From NCBI GenBank assembly GCA_002455605.1, contig DKLE01000012.1:1-7069 (forward strand): a stretch of 7,069 bases of DNA, read 5' to 3'. Positions within the stretch are counted from its first letter, which is position 1. Each line of letters opens with the position of its first letter. Both the position numbers and the translations under genes were made by a program. Source of the stretch: Firmicutes bacterium UBA6648 (GTDB taxonomy: Bacteria > Bacillota > Clostridia > Peptostreptococcales > Anaerovoracaceae). The notes beneath the pieces were generated by a model that did not search any database, was not told the origin of the DNA, and worked only from the letters and a program-made list of their open reading frames with translations. Below, one piece after another: positions 1 through 5,847 of the stretch.

Positions 1-3
1 AAA

Positions 4-82
4 TGGAAAAACAGAATTGAAAGGAAAGTGGAAACATGAAACAATATTGTTAAAATATATAATAAAGAAAGAAGGAAACAAT
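4..82 (+). promoter_or_regulatory. Conserved leader of Kelch/Ig copy 1 with palindrome and mini-ORF
   Basis: This untranslated leader is almost the same as 1478-1555 before the second copy. It contains the perfect 12-bp palindrome AACAATATTGTT (40-51), which overlaps a 5-codon mini-ORF (ATG 36-38 to TAA 51-53, MKQYC). A ribosome binding site, GAAGGAA (71-77), precedes the ATG at 83. A TATAAT occurs at 58-63 but has no good -35 at the right distance and is TACAAT in the other copy, so I do not call it a promoter. The palindrome could be an operator or an RNA element; that role is inferred only from its conservation. Confidence 0.5.
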
Positions 83-1326
83 ATGAAACGATTTATAGCA
101 ATTTTTATGATGTTATGCTTGGTGCTAGGAATGTCTAGTGTAAGTGTATGGGCTGATGAGACAAGTATATGGCAATCTGAAGCTAAAATGCCTACAGCAC
201 GACATGAGTCAGCTTCTTGTGTAGTAGGAAATAAAATATATATTTTAGGTGGTTACAATAATGCAAAACCTATAGATACAGTGGAAATCTTTAATACGAT
301 AACCAATACCTGGACTACAGGAAAATCCATGCCTATTAAAGGTGCAAGCTTTGGGGTTTCAGTAGTAGGTTATAAAATTTATGTCATTGGTGGTGTAGAT
401 GGTAACACTATTACTAATCAGGTGTGGATCTATGATACCAAAAAAGATACTTGGGAACCAGGAGCGTCTATGCCTATAGCCAAACATTGCTTTTCAACTT
501 CTACAATAGATAATAAGATTTACGTTTTCGGCGGATTTACACAACTTAATTCAAACATTAGTAATACAGTAGAAATATATGATATAACAAATGACATATG
601 GATAACAGGAAAATCTATGCCAACAGTTAGGAGTGCGGTAGGATCTACAGTGATGGGGGATAAAATTTATGTTATTGGTGGGTTGTCAGGAAAAACCATA
701 TATTAAACCGTAGAAATCTATTCAACTTCAGAAAACAAATGGATTACAGGAGTTAAATTAAATGTTGCAAGGGTTAGACTAAATGCTGTCTTAGCAAATG
801 GAAAGATCTATGCAATTGGAAGCGCATCAACAGCTGATTTAGATACCTTCGAATCACTTATAGTAGGAAAATTAGACAAACTTCTTTTATCAGTGCTACT
901 AAATGAAGGAGAAAATGTTCAACTCAGTACATCATATGATTTAGAAAATAATAAAAACTTCACATGGTCTTCTACTAATGAAGAGGTAGCTACAGTAGAC
1001 AGCAATGGTAAAGTAACAGCTGTTGGTGTAGGTGATGCAGATATTTTTGCACAAAATGCAGACGGTACTTTTAAAGAATACATACCTGTTAAAGTAGTGG
1101 AAGGAATTGCTGACGAGTTACGCCTAGCAGTTCATTTAAAGATAGGAGAGAAAGCAAAGCTGTATCTTACAGACGATCCCAGTCAAGTGACATGGAATTC
1201 AATGGATGATAGTACTGTTACTGTATCGGCAGACGGACAGATTACAGGAGTAAAAAAGGTTTGGCTATTGTTCAAGCTGAACTGGATGGAGAAACATATC
1301 AAATTTATGTACGTGTAAACGGTTAA
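83..1326 (+). pseudogene. Secreted Kelch-repeat / Ig-like domain protein, broken copy
   Basis: This is the degraded paralogue of the intact gene at 1556-2941. Translation from ATG 83 (ribosome binding site GAAGGAA at 71-77) gives a signal peptide (MKRFIAIFMMLC..., likely cut after VWA) and Kelch repeats with the typical NKIYILGG / VEIYDT / TW pattern. An in-frame TAA at 704-706 interrupts the fourth repeat. The same frame then continues through the rest of blade 4, a degenerate fifth blade (GS in place of the GG pair) and the Ig-like region. A second lesion follows: the A-run at 1252-1257 has six A where copy 2 has seven, so the frame shifts and ends at 1318 instead of the homologous stop at 1324-1326. 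If both lesions are repaired the product is 414 aa with five blades. A truncated secreted protein of ~207 aa could still be made from 83-706. Sequencing error could explain the A-run but is less likely for the stop codon. Confidence 0.85.
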
Positions 1327-1334
1327 AGAATGAT

Positions 1335-1366
1335 GGAGTAGGAGCTTAGCCCCTACTCCCTTTTTT
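1335..1366 (+). terminator. Rho-independent terminator after Kelch/Ig copy 1
   Basis: GGAGTAGG (1335-1342) pairs perfectly with CCTACTCC (1352-1359). Inside it, beyond one mismatch, there is a possible small GC/GC extension around a TTA loop. A run of six T follows after one C (1361-1366). It starts 8 nt after the homologous stop codon, is specific to copy 1 and separates the two tandem copies into distinct transcripts. Confidence 0.85.
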
Positions 1367-1440
1367 GGAACTTAGAAGTATTGATAAAAGTGCGCGCTAT
1401 AATGCATGTATTTTAATTACTGAGTTTATAGAGCATACAG

Positions 1441-1468
1441 TTAAAAAGGTAATCTTTAATTATATATT
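1441..1468 (+). promoter_or_regulatory. Weak candidate promoter for Kelch/Ig copy 2
   Basis: TTAAAA (1441-1446) and TATATT (1463-1468) are separated by 16 nt in an AT-rich stretch. Predicted transcription would begin near 1475, almost exactly where similarity to the copy 1 leader starts (1478), which is the main argument for it. The matches to TTGACA and TATAAT are modest, and in such AT-rich DNA they could be chance. A TATAAT at 1398-1403 has no suitable -35 upstream. Confidence 0.3.
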
Positions 1469-1477
1469 ACAAATAGA

Positions 1478-1555
1478 TGGAAAAATAGAATTGAAAGCAA
1501 GGTGGAAACATGAAACAATATTGTTAAAATATACAATAAAGTAAGAGGGAACAAT
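1478..1555 (+). promoter_or_regulatory. Conserved leader of Kelch/Ig copy 2 with palindrome and mini-ORF
   Basis: This is the counterpart of 4-82. It keeps the palindrome AACAATATTGTT (1514-1525) and the mini-ORF MKQYC (1510-1527), here preceded by an SD-like AAGGTGG (1499-1505). The distal part differs by a few substitutions and a one-base deletion just before the ribosome binding site (AGAGGGA, 1544-1550). That indel puts the two leaders in different frames relative to their ATGs, so the leader is not an N-terminal coding extension, which supports starts at 83 and 1556. Confidence 0.5.
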
Positions 1556-2941
1556 ATGAAACGATTTATAGCGATTTTAATGGCATTGTGTTTAATGTTA
1601 GGAACGTCAAGCGTGAGTGTTTTGGCTGATGAGGGGGATACTTGGCAAGAAGAAAAACCAATGCCAACGGCAAGGTTTAGAGCAGAATCTTGTATAGTAG
1701 ATAATAAAATTTACATAATGGGAGGAGAAAATAAATTAAAAGCTATTTCTGATGTTGATATTTATGATACATTAAATGACACATGGAAGAAAGGAACACC
1801 TATGCCTATTGCAGTTGAAAAATTTGCAATATCAGCTGTGGGAAATAAAATATATGTTTTTGGTGGACAATCTAATAACGGTGTTTTAAATTCTGTTTGG
1901 ATTTACGATACATTAAGCGATACATGGAAGAAAGGAACACCTATGCTCACTGCCGGGTGCTTTTTAAGTGCTTCTATAGTAAACAATAAAATATATGTTT
2001 TTGGTGGTTCAAAAGATGGGACTGCAGATGTTTCGAACACTTTAGAAATCTATGACATAAGTACAGATACATGGAAGAAAGGAACACCTATACCTACTAA
2101 AAGAATTTCATTTACTTCTGTGTCTCTAGGCAATAGTATTTATGTAATAGGAGGAGGAACCTACAATACAGTGAAAGACACAGTAGAAATTTATGATACA
2201 ACTACAGATACTTGGACTGTTGGTAAATCTATGTCTCAAGCTAAAAGTGCTATTTCTTCCTGTTTAATTGGTAATAAAATATATATATTAGGAGGGGCTA
2301 ATTATCCGCTCAAGTATAGAAATGTAGAAATTTATGATATAAATACAGATACATGGACAAATGGACCGGCTATGAGTCAAGAAAGGGTCAAACCAGAATC
2401 AGCAATAATAAATGGAAAAATATATGTGTTTGGAGGTGAAAATGCAAACGGTGCATCATCAACAGTTGAGTCCTTACAAGTAAGTAATAATAAAAATAAA
2501 TTATCTGTATTACTTAATGAAGGAGAGTTAGTCCAACTCAGCACTTCTTATAGCTTACAAAAAAACAAAAACTTCACATGGACTTCTACAAACGAATCCG
2601 TTGCTACTGTTGACACTAACGGTAAAGTAACAGCGGTTGGTGAGGGTGATGCAGATATATATGCAGAGAGTGCAGATGGAACTTTTAAAGAATATATTCC
2701 AGTGAAAGTAGTAGAAGGCATTGCAGACGAATTACGTTTGGCAGTTCATTTAAAGGCCGGAGAGAAAGCAAAGCTGTATTTAACAGATGATCCTAGTCAA
2801 GTAACATGGAGCTCTATGGATGATAGTACCGTTACTGTATCAGCAAACGGGCAGATTACAGGAGTAAAAAAAGGTCTAGCTATTGTTCAAGCTGAACTGG
2901 ATGGGGAAACATATCAAATCTATGTACGTGTAAACGGTTAA
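1556..2941 (+). CDS. Secreted Kelch-repeat protein with two C-terminal Ig-like (Big_2) domains
   Basis: The product is an exported protein of 461 aa. Residues 1-24 form a signal peptide (MKRF, a hydrophobic stretch, then SVLA before DE) with no lipobox. Six Kelch repeats follow at about residues 36-82, 83-129, 130-178, 179-225, 226-272 and 273-312, each with NKIYV(F/I)GG, a (V)EIYDT strand and DTW. The short DTWQEEKP strand at 28-35 probably closes the propeller with the last, incomplete blade. Residues ~315-387 (ending TNGKVTAVGEGDADI... and VKVVEG) match bacterial Ig-like group 2 domains, and ~390-461 look like a second, shorter one (VTWSSMDDSTVTVSANGQITGVKKG). There is no LPxTG, SLH or transmembrane anchor, so it is secreted or held non-covalently. 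Kelch propellers bind proteins or glycans and Big_2 domains are common in adhesins; a binding role is inferred and the ligand is unknown. Start: the SD AGAGGGA at 1544-1550 and the same ATG context as copy 1. Confidence 0.92.
   Translation: MKRFIAILMALCLMLGTSSVSVLADEGDTWQEEKPMPTARFRAESCIVDNKIYIMGGENKLKAISDVDIYDTLNDTWKKGTPMPIAVEKFAISAVGNKIYVFGGQSNNGVLNSVWIYDTLSDTWKKGTPMLTAGCFLSASIVNNKIYVFGGSKDGTADVSNTLEIYDISTDTWKKGTPIPTKRISFTSVSLGNSIYVIGGGTYNTVKDTVEIYDTTTDTWTVGKSMSQAKSAISSCLIGNKIYILGGANYPLKYRNVEIYDINTDTWTNGPAMSQERVKPESAIINGKIYVFGGENANGASSTVESLQVSNNKNKLSVLLNEGELVQLSTSYSLQKNKNFTWTSTNESVATVDTNGKVTAVGEGDADIYAESADGTFKEYIPVKVVEGIADELRLAVHLKAGEKAKLYLTDDPSQVTWSSMDDSTVTVSANGQITGVKKGLAIVQAELDGETYQIYVRVNG
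1781..2091 (+). repeat. Three identical 23-nt segments at Kelch blade boundaries
   Basis: The same 23 bases, encoding the TWKKGTP junction between blades, occur at 1781-1803, 1922-1944 and 2069-2091, spaced by 141 and 147 nt (47 and 49 codons). They are identical at DNA level even at silent positions. The equivalent junctions in copy 1, and in the later blades of the same gene, differ. This suggests recent blade duplication or conversion within the gene, and provides sites where unequal recombination could change blade number. Confidence 0.85.
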
Positions 2942-3064
2942 AGTAATGATAAGGAAAGGATGAAAAATAGTATAAATTTTATTATACCTATAGTATATCC
3001 TATTAAAAGTTAAACTACGAAAATAAATCAAATAAAGCCGCCGTCAAGTGCATAAGATGTACCT

Positions 3065-3071
3065 GGGGGTG
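3065..3071 (+). promoter_or_regulatory. Ribosome binding site of the GH18 gene
   Basis: GGGGGTG lies 8 nt before the ATG at 3080. It pairs with the 16S tail along its whole length if one G-U wobble replaces the usual A-U. The only upstream in-frame extension is short, because a stop codon lies at 3053-3055, so ATG 3080 is the start. I see no convincing promoter in 2942-3064. The AT-rich stretch contains only a weak GTATAA/TTATAC inverted repeat (2970-2987) and no clear terminator for the preceding gene, so read-through from copy 2 is possible. Confidence 0.6.
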
Positions 3072-3079
3072 CTTTTTAT

Positions 3080-4093
3080 ATGGAAGAAATAATTGTAAAC
3101 GGATATGTATATCCAAGCGTTCAGCCAGAAGTTTTGGAAGCATGGCTGCAAAGCCTGTCACTAATATCTACATTCAGTTATGGTATAACTCCGGATGGAG
3201 CTTTAATACCTTTAGACGATGAAGAACTCGTTCAAGCTGCCAGTAATGCTGAAGTAGGTTCGTTGATGGTATTAACACCTATGAATGAACAAGGACAATT
3301 TTCAGAGTATCTGGTAAGCGATGTACTGGGAAATCCAGTTGCAGTAGACAGGCTTTTAAATGAAATTTTGAATGAAATGAAAGAGAAAAACCTTTTTGGT
3401 GTGGACTTTGACTTTGAATATGTGCCAGTACAAAACAGAGATCAGTATACAGAGCTGGTAACCCGGGCGGCTGAGATGTTTAATCCGGAGGGATATTTGG
3501 TAACGGTTGCCCTGGCACCGAAGATATCTGCTGATCAACAGGGTCTTCTATACCAAGGACATGACTATTTTGGCATGGGTCAGGCCGCTAATTTTGTGCT
3601 GTTAATGACTTATGAATGGGGATATACCTATGGACCGCCTATGGCAGTGGCACCAATTAATAAAGTGCGGCAAGTTATTGAATATGGGGTCAGTGAAATA
3701 CCCCCGGACAAGATTCTAATGGGAATACCAAATTACGGTTATGATTGGAAGCTTCCTTACATACAGAGAGAGTCCATAGCAGAGAAAATTACCAGTGAAG
3801 AAGCCGTAAGAAGAGCACAGCAATATGGTGCGGAAATACAGTTTGATGAGACGGCTCAAAGTCCTTACTTTACCTATTGGAAGAGTGTCACCATACCAAA
3901 TGGTGACGGAACGGAAATGGAATCCTATGAACAGCACGAAGTTTGGTTCGAAGATGACAGAAGCTATAAAGCCAAGATGGATATAGTTCAAGAATTTGGG
4001 TTGGCAGGGATCAGCATTTGGAACATTATGAATTACAATCAGGAATTGGTGGATGCAATAAACAACGCTTTCTCCGTTTCAAAAGTGTATTAA
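3080..4093 (+). CDS. GH18 glycosidase resembling spore cortex-fragment lytic enzymes
   Basis: This 337-aa protein consists almost entirely of one glycoside hydrolase family 18 barrel. The family signature is at residues 107-113 (GVDFDFE): E113 is the expected acid/base catalyst, with D109 and D111 before it. Other family landmarks are VNGYVYPSV and ISTFSYGITPDG at the N-terminus, VTVALAPK, LLMTYEWGYTYGPP, the MGIPNYGYDW segment and the closing GISIWNIMNYNQ. The overall pattern fits the SleL/YaaH-type N-acetylglucosaminidases that cleave cortex peptidoglycan during spore germination; that assignment is inferred from remembered family features. Those proteins normally carry two LysM repeats before the barrel. 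Here the protein starts directly at the barrel, with no LysM and no signal peptide. Spore proteins made inside the mother cell need no signal, so this still fits a spore role. A cytoplasmic or chitinase-like function is the alternative. It ends in a strong terminator. Confidence 0.85.
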   Translation: MEEIIVNGYVYPSVQPEVLEAWLQSLSLISTFSYGITPDGALIPLDDEELVQAASNAEVGSLMVLTPMNEQGQFSEYLVSDVLGNPVAVDRLLNEILNEMKEKNLFGVDFDFEYVPVQNRDQYTELVTRAAEMFNPEGYLVTVALAPKISADQQGLLYQGHDYFGMGQAANFVLLMTYEWGYTYGPPMAVAPINKVRQVIEYGVSEIPPDKILMGIPNYGYDWKLPYIQRESIAEKITSEEAVRRAQQYGAEIQFDETAQSPYFTYWKSVTIPNGDGTEMESYEQHEVWFEDDRSYKAKMDIVQEFGLAGISIWNIMNYNQELVDAINNAFSVSKVY

Positions 4094-4156
4094 ATTCGCT
4101 TATTAAAGAAGTCACAAAATAAACATTTATTAGACAGTTATGAAGAAAAACTTATA

Positions 4157-4207
4157 TCAACAGGACTATCCGGTAAAAATATACCGGATAGTCCTGTTGA
4201 CTTTTTT
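4157..4207 (+). terminator. Strong Rho-independent terminator after the GH18 gene
   Basis: A perfect 19-bp stem (4157-4175 with 4182-4200) encloses a 6-nt loop (AAAATA). One C separates it from a run of six T (4202-4207). The stem begins 63 nt after the GH18 stop codon. Its last bases also form part of the -35 box of the next gene's candidate promoter. Confidence 0.95.
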
Positions 4208-4230
4208 GCAATAGTTAATTATAGTATAAT
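4197..4230 (+). promoter_or_regulatory. Candidate sigma-A promoter of the carboxyltransferase gene
   Basis: TTGACT (4197-4202) and TATAGT (4220-4225) have exactly 17 nt between them and each match the consensus at five of six bases. A perfect TATAAT overlaps at 4225-4230 but would need a 22-nt spacer from the same -35. The -35 lies in the 3' arm of the preceding terminator and the terminator's T-run lies in the spacer. A weaker second candidate is TTAAGA (4281-4286) with TATAAG (4304-4309), also with a 17-nt spacer. Confidence 0.6.
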
Positions 4231-4348
4231 AAGAAATAGTTAGAAATTAAAAATATTAGTAATTAAAAATATTGTTACAATTAAGAATAAAAAATACAAA
4301 TAGTATAAGGCTATTAGATATACGTAGACAATATTGGGAGGAAGATTT
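4231..4348 (+). promoter_or_regulatory. AT-rich leader of the carboxyltransferase gene, with RBS
   Basis: This ~115-nt leader contains two identical 13-nt direct repeats (aattaaaaatatt at 4245-4257 and 4261-4273), a small inverted repeat ATTGT-T-ACAAT (4271-4281) and an ACAATATTG motif (4328-4336) abutting the ribosome binding site GGGAGGA (4336-4342). AATATTGT (4268-4275) can pair with ACAATATT (4328-4335), which would place a weak hairpin next to the RBS. No known riboswitch or T-box pattern is recognisable. The RBS is 6 nt from ATG 4349, which decides that start over an upstream in-frame TTG at 4334. Confidence 0.45.
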
Positions 4349-5746
4349 ATGGCAAAACTCAAAATTACGGAAACAGTACTCAGAGATGGTCAGCAATCCT
4401 TGATGGCTACCAGAATGAAGACTGATGAAATGATACCAATTCTTGAAGTGATGGATTCTGTTGGATATCATGCGATAGAGATGTGGGGAGGAGCTACTTA
4501 CGATTCCTGCTTGAGATTTTTGGATGAGGATCCATGGGAAAGGCTTAGAAGCATCAGAAAAAGAGTAAAGAATACAAAGCTGCAGATGCTGCTCAGGGGA
4601 CAGAACTTGTTAGGTTACAGGCATTATGCAGATGATTTGGTAGACGAGTTTGTAAATAAAGCGGTCTGTAATGGTATTGATATAATCCGGGTTTTTGATG
4701 CACTGAATGACACAAGAAATCTGCAGCGATCCATTGAAGCCTGTAATAAATTCGGCGGACATGCCCAAGGGGCAATTTCCTATACAAAAAGCCCGGCGCA
4801 TAATAACCAGGTTTTTATACAATTGGCAAAGGAACTGGAACAAATGGGAGCAAAATCCGTCTGTATTAAAGATATGGCAGGATTACTTGATCCATACAAT
4901 GCATATGAATTGGTGAAAGAGATTAAGAAGGTTATTTCTGTGCCTTTGGAGCTTCATACTCATGCAACCAGCGGACTGGGCAGTTTAACTTATTTGAAAG
5001 CCGTAGAAGCGGGAGCTGATATAATCGATACTGCAATTTCCCCTTTTGCGGAGGGAACTTCACAGCCTTCTACAGAAGCAATGACAGTAGCTTTTAAGGG
5101 AACTCCCCACGATACAGGCTTGGATTTATGTCAATTAAACAAAGTTTCGGAACATTTTAAGCCCATCCGGGAAAAATATATTGCCGAAGGCCTCATCGAT
5201 ACAAAATTGATGGGTGTAGATGTAAATACCTTGGTGTATCAAGTTCCGGGAGGAATGCTGTCAAACCTGTTGTCTCAATTGAAACAGTCCAATGCAGAAG
5301 ACCGGTTTGATGAAGTACTGAAGGAGGTTCCAAAGGTTAGGGCTGATTTAGGATACCCGCCGTTAGTAACTCCTACCAGTCAGATTATAGGGACACAGGC
5401 TGTATTGAATGTGCTGACAGGTGAGCGCTACAAAATGGTTCCTAATGAAGTGAAGATGATTGTAAAGGGGATGTATGGAAAAACTACCGTTCCAATCAGC
5501 GAAGAGGTAAAAAATGAAATTATCGGAGACGAAGAACAGATTACCTGCAGGCCGGCTGATTTAATCGAGCCTGAATTAGATAACGTGAAAAAGGAATGTG
5601 CAAGATACCTGGAACAGGATGAAGATGTATTGACTCAAGCTATGTTTCCAAAGAATGCAGAGGAGTTTTTCCAGAAAAGAGCGGGAAGAATCTATGGCAT
5701 GGATTGGAATCTGCTGGATGAAGAGGATATGGTATATCCCGTATAA
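4349..5746 (+). CDS. oadA: Biotin-dependent carboxyltransferase, oxaloacetate decarboxylase alpha / pyruvate carboxylase B type
   Basis: This 465-aa protein transfers CO2 between oxaloacetate or pyruvate and a carboxybiotin carrier. It carries the full TIM-barrel carboxyltransferase signature: ETVLRDGQQS at the N-terminus (metal ligand D13), EMWGGATYDSCLRF, MLLRGQNLLGY, RVFDALND, CIKDMAG (K174, the family's carbamylated lysine), LHTHATSG (metal ligands H203 and H205) and DTAISPFAEGTSQPSTE. The conserved PYC_OADA C-terminal region follows (VPGGMLSNL, TPTSQIIGTQAVLNVLTGERY). The protein ends at ...MVYPV with no biotinyl domain and no biotin-acceptor AMKM motif. Full OadA proteins are about 590 aa, so the biotin carrier must be a separate protein, not encoded here. 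Nor are OadB/OadG-like membrane subunits or a biotin carboxylase. The partner decides whether it decarboxylates oxaloacetate, carboxylates pyruvate or acts as a transcarboxylase, and the sequence alone cannot settle that. It has its own promoter and terminators on both sides, so it looks monocistronic. Confidence 0.93.
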   Translation: MAKLKITETVLRDGQQSLMATRMKTDEMIPILEVMDSVGYHAIEMWGGATYDSCLRFLDEDPWERLRSIRKRVKNTKLQMLLRGQNLLGYRHYADDLVDEFVNKAVCNGIDIIRVFDALNDTRNLQRSIEACNKFGGHAQGAISYTKSPAHNNQVFIQLAKELEQMGAKSVCIKDMAGLLDPYNAYELVKEIKKVISVPLELHTHATSGLGSLTYLKAVEAGADIIDTAISPFAEGTSQPSTEAMTVAFKGTPHDTGLDLCQLNKVSEHFKPIREKYIAEGLIDTKLMGVDVNTLVYQVPGGMLSNLLSQLKQSNAEDRFDEVLKEVPKVRADLGYPPLVTPTSQIIGTQAVLNVLTGERYKMVPNEVKMIVKGMYGKTTVPISEEVKNEIIGDEEQITCRPADLIEPELDNVKKECARYLEQDEDVLTQAMFPKNAEEFFQKRAGRIYGMDWNLLDEEDMVYPV

Positions 5747-5774
5747 TTATTATAGATAAAGTTAGAGAAGAAAA

Positions 5775-5823
5775 AACAAACCGCCGGCTTTCGATTATAA
5801 CCCGGCGGTTTGTTGGCATTTTT
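5775..5823 (+). terminator. Terminator after the carboxyltransferase gene, probably bidirectional
   Basis: AACAAACCGCCGG (5775-5787) pairs perfectly with CCGGCGGTTTGTT (5802-5814) around a 14-nt loop. On the + strand the GC-rich core is followed by TTTGTTGGCATTTTT. On the - strand it is followed by a better T-run (the complement of the A-run at 5771-5780), so it could stop transcription from either side. The 3' arm overlaps the -35 box of the topoisomerase promoter. Confidence 0.88.
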
Positions 5824-5841
5824 CCCTGTTTATGTTATAAT
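5813..5841 (+). promoter_or_regulatory. Strong sigma-A promoter with extended -10, upstream of topB
   Basis: TTGGCA (5813-5818, five of six consensus bases), a 17-nt spacer and a perfect TATAAT (5836-5841) preceded by TGT (5833-5835) make an extended -10 promoter. With the usual 6-7 nt between -10 and start, transcription would begin at about 5848, which is the A of the topB start codon. No Shine-Dalgarno sequence lies between the -10 and the ATG. Confidence 0.75.
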
Positions 5842-5847
5842 TGCACT

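Larger units (their letters stand above)
4..1334 (+). repeat. Direct duplication unit, copy A (leader plus Kelch/Ig gene)
   Basis: This stretch is homologous, in the same orientation, to 1478-2950. Similarity begins at the window's left edge in the untranslated leader, runs through the whole gene and stops a few bases after the stop codon, where both copies read like taaag(t)aatgat and then diverge. The left boundary may lie outside the window. Similarity is highest in the leader, the signal-peptide codons and the last ~200 nt, and lowest in the Kelch part. No transposase or terminal inverted repeats flank the unit, so it looks like an ordinary tandem gene duplication. Confidence 0.85.
1478..2950 (+). 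repeat. Direct duplication unit, copy B (leader plus Kelch/Ig gene)
   Basis: This is the second member of the tandem duplication that starts at position 4. Its coding part is 141 nt (47 codons) longer than copy A after restoring the missing A of copy A. That is the length of one Kelch blade, so one blade was gained or lost after or during duplication. The terminator found after copy A is absent here. Confidence 0.85.

Noticed and set aside
40..63. Possible Rex-type redox repressor site in the Kelch leader (TTGTTAA half site)
   Set aside because: Only one half resembles the TTGTTAA-N4-TTAACAA operator; the second half does not match, and the carboxyltransferase leader does no better.
17..82. 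N-terminal extension of Kelch/Ig copy 1 from a TTG at 17
   Set aside because: It would bury the signal peptide behind 22 charged residues, has no ribosome binding site, and the homologous leader of copy 2 differs by a one-base indel that breaks the frame.
704..706. Stop codon recoding or read-through in copy 1
   Set aside because: No recoding element is evident, copy 2 has sense codons throughout, and the second lesion downstream fits simple gene decay.
1..2950. Mobile element origin of the duplicated unit
   Set aside because: No transposase, terminal inverted repeats or target-site duplication is visible at the unit's edges; tandem duplication explains the pattern.
3020..3079. Riboswitch or sporulation-sigma promoter before the GH18 gene
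   Set aside because: Only a 6-bp hairpin with a G-U pair (GTGCAT/ATGTAC) is visible, and a GCATA box lacks a matching -10 at the right distance.
3356..3991. Minus-strand reading frames of 60-91 codons opposite the GH18 gene
   Set aside because: They lie wholly within a well-supported coding region and their translations show no family features; they are shadows of the + strand gene.
4334..4348. TTG start at 4334 for the carboxyltransferase
   Set aside because: It would overlap the ribosome binding site GGGAGGA (4336-4342), which is correctly spaced for ATG 4349.
4256..4916. Short frames on both strands overlapping the 5' part of the carboxyltransferase gene
   Set aside because: They overlap a gene with complete conserved motifs and have no recognisable domains of their own.
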